Below are positions 54,442-62,157 of a stretch of 64,000 nt of DNA, piece after piece. The position numbers and the translations under genes are program-made. The notes below the pieces were generated by a model. That model was not told the origin of the DNA and did no database searches. It saw only the letters and a list, made by a program, of their open reading frames with translations. The first letter of the stretch is position 1, and each line of letters opens with the position of its first letter. The stretch comes from Rhodobacterales bacterium (GTDB taxonomy: Bacteria > Pseudomonadota > Alphaproteobacteria > Rhodobacterales > Rhodobacteraceae): positions 1 to 64,000 of the forward strand of contig JAPLPE010000025.1 in NCBI GenBank assembly GCA_026400355.1. Direction: 5' to 3'.

Positions 54442-55305
54442 TCAGTTCGCCTCGGCCCGCGTTGCCCGGCAGGCGCGGGGCGACATGCCCCGCTCGCGCC
54501 GGAAGACCTTGGCCAGATAGTTCCCGTCCGCGAACCCTGTGACCCCGGCGATCTCGCCCACGGTCAGCTCGGTGGCGCGGAGTAAACGCTCCACCCGTTC
54601 CAGCCGCCGTTCCAGCACGAAATCCGACGGCGGCCGACCCGTGGCCACCGCGAACTGCCGCACGAAATGCGCCCGGCTCATCCCCGCGACCGCTGCCAGC
54701 CGGTCAACCGGCAGTGCCTCGGCCAGATGCCGGCCGACGAAATCCGTGACCCGTGCGAGCGCCGGCGGCAGGGGCTGCGCCTCTTTCCGTTCGGCAAAGA
54801 CCCCGTCATGCAGCGCCGCCATCGCCGCATAGCCCGCCGTAGAGGCCAGCCCCGGCGTCATCCTCCCTCCGGTCAGAAGCGACAGGCAGGCCCCCGCCAT
54901 CCGGTCGGCCAGCGCCGGTTCAACTTCGATCACCGGCCCGGCTGCAGCAAGGATCTCACGCGCCAGCCGCAGCGCCTCGCGCCCGTTGAGAAGGAGCCAG
55001 AAATACTCCCACCGCCCCCCGCGCTCCAACCAGTAGCGATGCGCATGCGGCATGGTCACAAGCATGGTTTGACCCGACCGCAGCCGGTACTGCGTTCCCG
55101 CATAATCCAGCCGCCCTTCGCCCAGAACCGTGTGCTGCAGCACCAGAAAGGGCGACGACCCCCGTTTCAACCCGTCCCAGGCGTATTCCTCGTTGATACG
55201 CTGCTCATATCCCGCCCCCAACGCCATGCAATGCAGATGCGCCGGGCTGCGCGGCAGTTCGGCCGAACGGATGTCATGGCCATGGGCCAGAAGATCGGAA
55301 AGCAT
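54442..55305 (-). CDS. AraC-family regulator, second copy in the alpha-galactoside locus
   Basis: A 287-residue regulator. The N-terminal cupin-like part has HTVLGEGRLDYAG and MPHAHRYWLERGGRWEYFW. The C-terminal helix-turn-helix pair includes LAAVAGMSRAHFVRQFAVAT and VGEIAGVTGFADGNYLAKVF, a RhaS/AraC pattern. It diverges from the second GH4 gene across 91 bases and probably controls it. Only distant similarity to the regulator at 44315 is apparent, so it is not a recent duplicate. Ligand unknown, likely a galactoside. Confidence 0.87.
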   Translation of the reverse strand: MLSDLLAHGHDIRSAELPRSPAHLHCMALGAGYEQRINEEYAWDGLKRGSSPFLVLQHTVLGEGRLDYAGTQYRLRSGQTMLVTMPHAHRYWLERGGRWEYFWLLLNGREALRLAREILAAAGPVIEVEPALADRMAGACLSLLTGGRMTPGLASTAGYAAMAALHDGVFAERKEAQPLPPALARVTDFVGRHLAEALPVDRLAAVAGMSRAHFVRQFAVATGRPPSDFVLERRLERVERLLRATELTVGEIAGVTGFADGNYLAKVFRRERGMSPRACRATRAEAN

Positions 55306-55396
55306 GGAATTACCCGCGATGGCACAAAATTTCTCTACAGCGGAACGGCCCCTTTGCCTATCACTGATGCATCACACGGCTGAGGAGACCGTCCCC

Positions 55397-56860
55397 ATGA
55401 CCTTCAAGATCGCGATCATCGGCGCAGGCAGCGTCGGCTTCACCAAGCGGCTTTGCTCCGACATCCTGTCGGTGCCCGAATTCGAAGGCATCGAAATCGC
55501 CCTGCACGATATCAACGCCCATAACCTTGACATGATCGCCCAGATCATCCGCCGTCTGGTCGAGGTCAACAAGCTGCCCACCAGGATCACCGCCAGCACC
55601 AACCGGCGCGAGGCGCTGGAAGGCGCGCGCTATGTCATGTGCTGCGTCCGGATCGGCGGGCTCGAGGCCTATGCCGACGATATCCGCATCCCGCTGAAAT
55701 ATGGGGTCGACCAGTGCGTCGGCGATACGATCTGCGCCGGGGGCATCCTCTATGGCCAGCGCGGCATCCCCGCCATGCTCGACTTCTGCAAGGATATCCG
55801 CGAGGTCGCGGAACCCGGTGCGCTCCTGCTGAATTATGCCAACCCGATGGCGATGATGACCTGGGCCTGCATCGACTATGGTCAGGTCAACACTGTGGGC
55901 CTCTGCCACGGCATCCAGCATGGCCACGAACAGATCGCCCATGCGCTGGGCGTGCCCAAGTCGGAACTCGACATCATCTGTTCCGGCATCAACCACCAGA
56001 CCTGGTACATCGACCTGAACCACAAGGGCCGCAAGATCGGCAAGGACGAGCTTCTGGCGGCCTTTGAACGCCACCCCGTCTATGCTGAACAGGAAAAAGT
56101 GCGGATCGATGTGCTGAAACGATTCGGCTTCTACTCGACCGAATCCAACGGCCACCTGTCGGAATACCTGCCCTGGTACCGCAAACGCCCGGAAGAGATC
56201 ATGAACTGGATCTCGATGACCGACTGGATCCACGGCGAAACCGGCGGATATCTGCGCTATTCCACCGAAAACCGGAACTGGTTCGAATCCGAATTCCCGA
56301 AGTTCCTTGAAGATGCGGGCAAGCCCCTGTCCGCTGAACCCCGGTCCGAAGAACACGCCAGCCACATCATCGAGGCGATGGAAACCGGCCGCGTCTATCG
56401 CGGGCATTTCAACGTCAAGAACGGCGGCACGATCACAAACCTGCCCGCCGACTGCATCATCGAAAGCCCGGGTTTCGTGGACCGGTTCGGGATCAACATG
56501 GTCGGCGGCATCGAACTCCCGCTCGCCTGTGCGGCGACCTGCAACGTCTCGATCTCGGTCCAGCGCATGTCGGTCCGGGCGGCGGTGACGGGGGATATCG
56601 ACCTGTTGAAACAGGCCGTCCTGCATGACCCGCTTGTCGGCGCGATCTGCACGCCCGAGGAAGTCTGGCAGATGGTCGACGAAATGGTCGTGGCCCAGGC
56701 CCGCTGGCTGCCCCAGTATGCCGATGCCGTGCCCGCCGCCGAGGCGCGCCTCAAGAACCCACGCGTCAAGACCCGCGAATGGGAAGGTGCGGCCCGCCTG
56801 CATGTGCGGTCGGTCGAGGAACTGCGGGACGCGAAGGCGAACAAGAAGGCGATGGCCTGA
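55397..56860 (+). CDS. Alpha-galactosidase-type glycoside hydrolase family 4, copy 2
   Basis: A 487-residue GH4 enzyme. TGAGGAG lies before the ATG at 55397. The NAD loop is KIAIIGAGSVGFTKRLCSDI, the metal ligands are the Cys in GLCHGIQHG and the His in SGINHQTWYI, and NYANPMAMMTW is present. It is the same family as melA at 51479 but with a longer C-terminus (KTREWEGAARLHVRS ...) and different active-site surroundings, closer to the AgaL/AglA branch. It is monocistronic and diverges from an AraC gene. Substrate might be a larger alpha-galactoside or another alpha-glycoside. Confidence 0.88.
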   Translation: MTFKIAIIGAGSVGFTKRLCSDILSVPEFEGIEIALHDINAHNLDMIAQIIRRLVEVNKLPTRITASTNRREALEGARYVMCCVRIGGLEAYADDIRIPLKYGVDQCVGDTICAGGILYGQRGIPAMLDFCKDIREVAEPGALLLNYANPMAMMTWACIDYGQVNTVGLCHGIQHGHEQIAHALGVPKSELDIICSGINHQTWYIDLNHKGRKIGKDELLAAFERHPVYAEQEKVRIDVLKRFGFYSTESNGHLSEYLPWYRKRPEEIMNWISMTDWIHGETGGYLRYSTENRNWFESEFPKFLEDAGKPLSAEPRSEEHASHIIEAMETGRVYRGHFNVKNGGTITNLPADCIIESPGFVDRFGINMVGGIELPLACAATCNVSISVQRMSVRAAVTGDIDLLKQAVLHDPLVGAICTPEEVWQMVDEMVVAQARWLPQYADAVPAAEARLKNPRVKTREWEGAARLHVRSVEELRDAKANKKAMA

Positions 56861-56909
56861 TCGTCAGCGGCGGGCGGGCGCAAGCCGCCCTCCTGTCGCG
56901 AATGCGAGT

Positions 56910-57030
56910 TGACACTGAAACCTGCAGTGGACGGCGATATCCGGGAACAGGTGTGATTTGGCGGTGTAGCGTGGTGGAAGGCCTTAGAAACAAGGACCCT
57001 GCGCGGAGCCAGGCGTGGCCGGGTGGGGCG
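56910..57030 (+). repeat. 121 bp direct repeat, copy 1
   Basis: Begins TGACACTGAAACCTGCAGTG and ends GCCGGGTGGGGCG. It is about 95% identical to 57189-57309, differing at five or six positions. An IS630 left end starts six bases after it. I could not assign a protein to either strand; it may be the end of an unrecognised element. Confidence 0.85.
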
Positions 57031-57036
57031 TGTCGC

Positions 57037-57187
57037 TAGAGCGTGTCGCGGTCATCGCGATTCAGATTCCCTTGAGGTCTCGACTGTGATTCCGTGTCGA
57101 TTAGGCAGATATGGGGGTCATTGATGGGCAAGCCGCATCCTGTAGAGTTACGCCAGAGGGTGGTCACGCTACAGCTACAGCTGTTAG
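57037..57187 (+). mobile_element. IS630-family left-end fragment
   Basis: CTAGAGCGTGTCGCG at 57036-57050 matches the terminal repeat of the IS at the left window edge. Downstream, an ATG at 57124 starts MGKPHPVELRQRVV, the typical IS630 transposase N-terminus. The frame is cut after 14 recognisable residues where the second 121 bp repeat begins. Confidence 0.8.
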
Positions 57188-57188
57188 G

Positions 57189-57309
57189 TGACACTGAAAC
57201 CTGCAGTGGGCGGCGATATCCGGGAACAGGTGTGATTTGGCGGTGTAGCGTGGTGGAAAGCCTTAGAAACAAGGACTTTGCGCGGAGCCAGGCGGGGCCG
57301 GGTGGGGCG
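57189..57309 (+). repeat. 121 bp direct repeat, copy 2
   Basis: Same sequence as 56910-57030. Its first 18 bases (GTGACACTGAAACCTGCA from 57188) recur, inverted, at 59173-59190 with 16 of 18 matches. That suggests this is one end of a ~2 kb element carrying the phage-like genes in between. Confidence 0.8.
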
Positions 57310-57752
57310 CGGCTCCAGATTTGCAGTGGCGTCGAAGAACGCCAGTTGCGACCCGTTCCGCAGTCGGGGAACATCGCGAAGCCGTTGACGGCCAGGGCAG
57401 GCTAAGGCCTTTTAAATGCGGGATAAACGGCCCATGACAATGGCGGGATGAAGGCTTTTTCGCCGGGCGGCACGATCCGGAACTGGGAACTCAAGTTCCC
57501 AGTTGCAGATCGAGTTCCCAGAAGGAACTTTCCTATCGTTAAAACAAAGCGTTAGCTGATACCGGGACTGGCGATGGCCGTTGCCGAACTGGGAACGGAT
57601 TTCGTGTCCACACTACCCGAAGAAGCCGCGTTTGGGTGGCAGAATGTGCGGTGCCAGGACTTTCTTTCCACGTCCCACTTCGTTGTTGCCGTTCACGACA
57701 ATCCAGAAGTTGACCAGCTCGTCCTCGTGGCGTTTCGCCTAGGTTGGCGAGA
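57310..57752. promoter_or_regulatory. Noncoding stretch with CTGGGAAC/GTTCCCAG sites
   Basis: No convincing gene. A 24-bp palindrome at 57481-57504 has arms AACTGGGAACT and AGTTCCCAGTT. A further GAGTTCCCAG half-site follows at 57512-57521 and ACTGGGAACG at 57584-57593. Clustered half-sites of this sort usually bind a repressor; the XRE gene just downstream is the obvious candidate. The remaining sequence shows nothing recognisable. Confidence 0.5.
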
Positions 57753-58241
57753 TCAATCTGCCTTTGCTGCCCTGAGGCGCTTTCGCAGCATGTGGCGGAG
57801 CAGAGGGATGATGGCTTCCATTTCGTCGCCATCGTCTGGGTCAGTAGCCCGGGCCATGAGTTCGCTATACATGGTCATCGCTTCGATGCCCTGGGCCATC
57901 GGATCGAGCGGGATGTCGGCCGCCTGATACTCCTCGGCAATAATCGCAAAGCAGAGCTTATACCGGAACCGATCAACCGTGACGGACTTCCCGATATCGC
58001 GGGGCACGCCTGGGTCTGCACGGACCCCCGTCAGGATGAACAGCACATCTGCACCAGCCAAGGCGATCCCGGCGAGGTAGTCAGCGGTCGGTGCGCTGCC
58101 CTTCTCGTAGAGAATCTGTGACCCCTTAGAAACGTTTCCGGCCTCAGCAAAAGCAGACTGGGAAAGCTTCAAGCGCTTTCGCTCATCGTAAATTCGCTTC
58201 CCGCGTACAAAATCCTGCACTTTATGGATTGATTGGTTCAA
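57753..58241 (-). CDS. Phage-type XRE-family repressor
   Basis: A 162-residue protein. The N-terminal helix-turn-helix is ERKRLKLSQSAFAEAGNVSK followed by GSQILYEKGSAPTADYLAGI, the form found in repressors of transposable and temperate phages. The C-terminal part is Met/Asp-rich (MEAIIPLLRHML). No ATG is available: an in-frame TAA lies just upstream and the first start is TTG at 58241. A TATAAT on the minus strand (58258-58253) would place the transcript start only a few bases before this TTG, giving an almost leaderless mRNA as for lambda cI. It diverges from the small phage gene at 58292. Confidence 0.72.
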   Translation of the reverse strand: MNQSIHKVQDFVRGKRIYDERKRLKLSQSAFAEAGNVSKGSQILYEKGSAPTADYLAGIALAGADVLFILTGVRADPGVPRDIGKSVTVDRFRYKLCFAIIAEEYQAADIPLDPMAQGIEAMTMYSELMARATDPDDGDEMEAIIPLLRHMLRKRLRAAKAD

Positions 58242-58291
58242 GATATTACACCATTATACTGCAAACACAGTTGCCGCAGGATACGAAGCAC

Positions 58292-58561
58292 ATGGCAGAT
58301 AAGCACCGAGATTTCCAGCCCGGCGCGATCCTTCATCAGGTGGTGGTTGGCGCGTTCCGGATGCAGGGCAAGACACTGCACCATTGGTGCCTTGAAAACG
58401 GGGTGACACCGGCGTCGGTGCGCAACTCGACCTATGGTCAAGCCAGCGGCCCGGTGGGCCGTGCGTTGCTGGAGCGGGCCATTGACGCCGCAGGCCGCGA
58501 AGTGGTGTCTGATCTTTACGCCCGCCGGATGCGCGAAGAAGCCGAAAGGCTGGCGTCATGA
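58292..58561 (+). CDS. Small phage early regulatory protein (Ner/Cro-like position)
   Basis: An 89-residue protein, divergent from the XRE repressor and overlapping the antirepressor start by four bases. FQPGAILHQVVVGAFRMQGK through HHWCLENGVTPASVRNSTYG reads like a helix-turn-helix around residues 20-50. AGGA lies about ten bases before the ATG. Its place, opposite the repressor, is where Cro or Ner proteins are encoded in temperate and Mu-like phages. I do not recognise a named family, so the role is by position. Confidence 0.5.
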   Translation: MADKHRDFQPGAILHQVVVGAFRMQGKTLHHWCLENGVTPASVRNSTYGQASGPVGRALLERAIDAAGREVVSDLYARRMREEAERLAS

Positions 58562-59067
58562 GCGCGGCCCTGATCCCCTTCGACTTTGAGAGCCATGCTG
58601 TGCGGACCGTGATGATTGACGGTTTGCCATGCTTTGTCGGTGTCGACGTGTGCCGAGCCATCGAGATAGGCAAACCCAGCAACGCTATGGCTCGTCTGGA
58701 TGATGACGAAAGGGTGCCCGTAGTAGTGGACACCCTTGGTGGAAAGCAAACCATGACGGGGGTCACAGAAAGTGGGCTTTACGCTCTCATTCTGACCAGT
58801 CGAAAGCCTGCCGCGAAGCGGTTTCGGAAGTGGGTCACAAGCGAAGTCATCCCGGCCATCCGGCGCGACGGCACCCTCACCAACCTCTACAACGCCCGTC
58901 CCGCCTGGCTCGACCATGCCCACAGGGCGCTGGATGAAGCGGTGGCCGAGGCTTACGGCTGGGGCGATGCATGGCGCGCAGGCCTGCTCACTGACGACGA
59001 GATCCTCGCCCGCCTGTTCCGCCTCAATCAGGAGCGCGCCGCAGTGCAAGGAAAAGGATTTGGATGA
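58558..59067 (+). CDS. BRO-N-domain phage antirepressor-like protein
   Basis: A 169-residue protein with an N-terminal BRO-N domain (about residues 5-105). FDFESHAVRTVMIDGLPCFV, GVDVCRAIEIGKPSNAMARL, VTESGLYALILTSRKPAAKR and FRKWVTSEVIPAIRRDG form the complete signature. The C-terminal half (ARPAWLDHAHRALDEAVAEA) is a helical segment seen in phage antirepressors of Rhodobacteraceae. Antirepressors lift lysogeny by binding the repressor. It overlaps the preceding gene by four bases. No phage structural or replication genes follow, so this is an isolated immunity remnant. Confidence 0.78.
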   Translation: MSAALIPFDFESHAVRTVMIDGLPCFVGVDVCRAIEIGKPSNAMARLDDDERVPVVVDTLGGKQTMTGVTESGLYALILTSRKPAAKRFRKWVTSEVIPAIRRDGTLTNLYNARPAWLDHAHRALDEAVAEAYGWGDAWRAGLLTDDEILARLFRLNQERAAVQGKGFG

Positions 59068-59335
59068 CGGTCATCAAAGGGGCATTGAACGCCCGTTCAC
59101 GGCGCGTTCAATCAGGCCCGCGACGCCACGGGTTTGAAGAAACCGCGCCCGATCCCCAAAATCGCGCTGTTGCAAGTTTCACTGTCACTCACTGCAAAAT
59201 CGACTGTCACGCTACACCGGGGCCAAAACCCGGCCCTTTCTGCATTTTTCTGACCGCTCCCTATAATTTACCGTTTGGTAAAATATTCCCCCTGTGGCAA
59301 AGTTTGCCTCAAGAAGCCTTGTCAGGGAGCCCAAG
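59068..59335. promoter_or_regulatory. Gap between phage island and preT, with a RutR/TetR-like operator
   Basis: The first half contains a truncated phage frame and inverted copies of the 121-bp-repeat end (59173-59190; a 12-mer CACGCTACACCG at 59208-59219 is also shared). TTTACCGTTTGGTAAA at 59267-59282 is a perfect 6-4-6 dyad close to the RutR consensus TTGACCAnnTGGTCAA. It overlaps a TATAAT at 59262-59267. This should be the preTA promoter-operator. Confidence 0.6.
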
Positions 59336-60673
59336 ATGCCAAGTCCGATGACCCCGGGGATCGTGCCGGGGCGGTTGTCCGAAACCCAGATTGCCGCGAA
59401 TTTTGCCGATCTTCATGCGCCGCTCGATCCTCACGAGGCGGCGGTGGCCGCCGACCGCTGCTATTTCTGCCATGACGCGCCCTGCATCACGGCCTGCCCG
59501 ACCAGTATCGACATCCCGCTGTTTATCCGCCAGATCGCCACCGGCACGCCCGAGGCGGCAGCGCGGACGATTTTCGAGAGCAACATTCTGGGCGGCATCT
59601 GCGCCCGCGTCTGCCCGACCGAGAACCTGTGCGAAGGCGCCTGCGTCCGCGAGGCCGCCGAGGGCAAGCCGGTCGAGATTGGCCGCCTCCAGCGGCACGC
59701 GACCGATACGCTGATGGCGCGTCAGGGGCATCCCTTTACCCGCGCTGCGCCCACCGGCAAGCGGGTCGCTGTTGTGGGCGCGGGGCCTGCGGGCCTTGCT
59801 GCCGCGCACAGGCTCGCCATGCACGGCCATGACGTGACACTCTACGAGGCGCGGCCCAAGGCCGGAGGTCTTAATGAATTCGGAATCGCCGCCTACAAGG
59901 CGACCGACTCCTTTGCCGCGCGCGAGGTCGAATGGCTTCTGGGCATCGGCGGGATCACCGTGGAAACGGGCAAGGCACTGGGCAACGGCCTGACGCTCGT
60001 CGGCCTCAAGGGCCAGTTCGACGCTGTGTTCCTGGGCGTGGGCCTTGGCGGCGTGAACGCACTCCGCACGGCAGGCGAGGACAAGGATGGCGTCCGCAAC
60101 GCCGTCGATTTCATCGCCGAACTGCGGCAGGCCACGGACCTCACTTCCCTCCCGGTCGGCCGCAATGTGGTGGTCATCGGCGGCGGCATGACGGCCGTCG
60201 ATGCCGCCGTGCAGTCCCGCCTTCTGGGCGCTGACCAGGTGACCATCGCCTACCGCCGGGGTCGCGAGAAGATGAGCGCTTCGGTTTATGAACAAGACCT
60301 CGCCACCTCCAAAGGCGTGCGCATCCTGCACAACGTCAAGCCCGTCGCCGTCCACGGCAACGCTGCGGTGGCCGAGGTCGAGTTCGAACATACGGTCGAA
60401 GGGCCGGACGGTCTCAAAGGCACGGGCGAACGGTTCCGCATTGCCGCCGATCAGGTCTACAAGGCCATTGGCCAGACGCTGACCACCGATGGCGGCCTTG
60501 CGCTCGAGGGCGGCAAGATCGCCGTGACCGGAGCCGGACGGACGAGCGTCGCCGGCGTCTGGGCCGGGGGCGACTGCGCGACCGGTGGGGCTGACCTGAC
60601 GGTGACGGCGGTCGCGGAAGGGCGCGATGCGGCGGAAGATATTCATGCGGCACTCATGGGGGTGGCGGGGTGA
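59336..60673 (+). CDS. preT: NAD-dependent dihydropyrimidine dehydrogenase, FAD/Fe-S subunit
   Basis: A 445-residue electron-transfer subunit. The N-terminal Cys motifs are CYFCHDAPCITACPTSIDIP and CARVCPTENLCEGACV, matching the N-terminal Fe-S domain of PreT/GltD-type proteins. The FAD loop is VVGAGPAGLAAAHR (about residue 145) and the NAD loop VVIGGGMTAVDAAVQ (about residue 280). GGGAG lies close before the ATG at 59336. It forms with PreA the heterotetramer that reduces uracil and thymine to dihydropyrimidines (or the reverse). Its stop lies in a small hairpin just before preA. Confidence 0.92.
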   Translation: MPSPMTPGIVPGRLSETQIAANFADLHAPLDPHEAAVAADRCYFCHDAPCITACPTSIDIPLFIRQIATGTPEAAARTIFESNILGGICARVCPTENLCEGACVREAAEGKPVEIGRLQRHATDTLMARQGHPFTRAAPTGKRVAVVGAGPAGLAAAHRLAMHGHDVTLYEARPKAGGLNEFGIAAYKATDSFAAREVEWLLGIGGITVETGKALGNGLTLVGLKGQFDAVFLGVGLGGVNALRTAGEDKDGVRNAVDFIAELRQATDLTSLPVGRNVVVIGGGMTAVDAAVQSRLLGADQVTIAYRRGREKMSASVYEQDLATSKGVRILHNVKPVAVHGNAAVAEVEFEHTVEGPDGLKGTGERFRIAADQVYKAIGQTLTTDGGLALEGGKIAVTGAGRTSVAGVWAGGDCATGGADLTVTAVAEGRDAAEDIHAALMGVAG

Positions 60674-60682
60674 ACCCCGCCC
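60664..60682 (+). terminator. Hairpin overlapping the preT stop codon
   Basis: GGCGGGG-TGA-ACCCCGCC places the preT TGA in the loop, with GGAGG for preA just downstream. It resembles the palindrome at 47533 and may modulate preA translation rather than terminate. Confidence 0.5.
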
Positions 60683-60697
60683 TACGGAGGATCAACA

Positions 60698-61996
60698 ATG
60701 GCTGACCTGTCTTCAAACTTCATCGGGATCAAATCTCCCAACCCGTTCTGGCTGGCCTCGGCGCCGCCGACGGACAAGAAATACAACGTCGAACGCGCCT
60801 ATGAGGCAGGTTGGGGCGGCGTAGTATGGAAGACGCTTGGATCCGAAGGGCCGCCCATCGTCAACGTGAGCGGCCCGCGCTATGGCGTGGTTCACGGTGC
60901 GGACCGGCGGGTTCTGGGGATCAACAACATCGAACTGATCACCGACCGCCCGCTCGAGGTGAACCTTCAGGAGATCAAGGAGGTCAAGCGCAAGTGGCGC
61001 GACCGGGCCCTGGTCATTTCGCTGATGGTCCCCTGTGACGAGGAAAGCTGGAAGGATATCCTGAAGCGGATCGAGGATACCGAGGCCGACGGGGTGGAAC
61101 TCAACTTCGGCTGCCCGCACGGGATGGCTGAACGCGGCATGGGCTCGGCCGTCGGGCAAGTGCCGGAATATATCGAGATGGTCACAGCTTGGGTGAAGAA
61201 GCATTCCCGCATGCCCTGCATCGTGAAGCTGACGCCTAACATCACTTCGATCCTGCCGCCTGCGATTGCGGCCAAACACGGCGGGGCCGATGCGGTCAGC
61301 CTGATCAACACGGTCAAGTCGATCACCAATGTCGATCTCGACCATTTCTCGCCCTTCCCGATGATCGACGGCAAAGGCTCGCACGGCGGCTATTGCGGCC
61401 CTGCGGTGAAACCCATCGCGCTCAACATGGTGGCCGAGATTGCCCGTGAACGCGAAACGCGCGGCCTGCCGATTTCGGGCATCGGCGGTGTCACGACATG
61501 GCGCGATGCGGCCGAGTTCATGGCGCTGGGGGCCGGCAACGTGCAGGTCTGCACGGCGGCGATGACCTATGGGTTCAAGATCGTGCAGGAAATGATCTCG
61601 GGCCTGTCGCAGTATCTGGATGAAAAGGACATCGGGCTCTCCGATCTGGTCGGCCGCGCCGTGCCGAACTTTGTCGAATGGCAGGAGCTGAACCTCAACT
61701 ACGTCACCAAGGCCCGGATCAATCAGGACGCCTGCATCAAATGCGGCCGCTGCTATGCCGCCTGCGAGGACACGAGCCATCAGGCGATCTGGATGAAGCC
61801 CGACCGGGTGTTCGAGGTGAACGATGCCGAATGCGTGGCCTGCAACCTGTGTGTCGATGTCTGCCCGGTGCAGGACTGCATCACGATGATGGAACTCCCC
61901 AAGGGCGCCGTCGATCCGCGCACGGGCCGCACGGTCGGTGACTATGCCAACTGGACGACCCATCCAAACAACCCGATGGCGCGCGCGGCGGAGTAG
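60698..61996 (+). CDS. preA: NAD-dependent dihydropyrimidine dehydrogenase, catalytic FMN/Fe-S subunit
   Basis: A 432-residue protein. The FMN TIM barrel (residues 1 to about 310) has FIGIKSPNPFWLASAPPTDK, ELNFGCPHGMAERGMGSAVG and the phosphate-binding GIGGVTTWRDAAEFMALGAG. Two [4Fe-4S] clusters lie at the C-terminus, CIKCGRCYAACEDTSH and CVACNLCVDVCPVQDC. The active-site loop reads GSAVGQ where mammalian DPD has GLACGQ, which is usual for bacterial PreA. It is the partner of PreT, 24 bases upstream, and starts pyrimidine degradation. The later steps are not in the window. Confidence 0.94.
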   Translation: MADLSSNFIGIKSPNPFWLASAPPTDKKYNVERAYEAGWGGVVWKTLGSEGPPIVNVSGPRYGVVHGADRRVLGINNIELITDRPLEVNLQEIKEVKRKWRDRALVISLMVPCDEESWKDILKRIEDTEADGVELNFGCPHGMAERGMGSAVGQVPEYIEMVTAWVKKHSRMPCIVKLTPNITSILPPAIAAKHGGADAVSLINTVKSITNVDLDHFSPFPMIDGKGSHGGYCGPAVKPIALNMVAEIARERETRGLPISGIGGVTTWRDAAEFMALGAGNVQVCTAAMTYGFKIVQEMISGLSQYLDEKDIGLSDLVGRAVPNFVEWQELNLNYVTKARINQDACIKCGRCYAACEDTSHQAIWMKPDRVFEVNDAECVACNLCVDVCPVQDCITMMELPKGAVDPRTGRTVGDYANWTTHPNNPMARAAE

Positions 61997-62059
61997 GGGA
62001 GGGGCGCTGCCCCTCGCCGCTTCGCGTCTCACCCCGGGATATTTGGGGACAGAAAATGA
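61995..62059. repeat. Intergenic hairpin repeat, family B, copy 4
   Basis: GGGGCGCTGCCCC stem, GCTTCGC, then CCCCGGGATATTTGGGGACA and GAAAA. It follows the preA stop directly and faces an inverted copy 18 bases further on. Confidence 0.75.
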
Positions 62060-62076
62060 ACATAACCTGATCTTCT

Positions 62077-62148
62077 TTTTTCTGTCTGCAAATATCCTCG
62101 GGGGGTGCGGGCCTTGGCCCGCAGGGGGGCAGACAGCCCCCCTTTCCG
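62077..62148. repeat. Intergenic hairpin repeat, family B, copy 5 (inverted)
   Basis: TTTTCTGTC, AAATATCC, then a G-run, GCGGGCCTTGGCCCGC and GGGGGGC...GCCCCCC: the reverse orientation of copy 4. The pair forms a symmetric barrier between convergent preA and the CoA-transferase gene. Confidence 0.7.
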
Positions 62149-62157
62149 ACAATTGCC

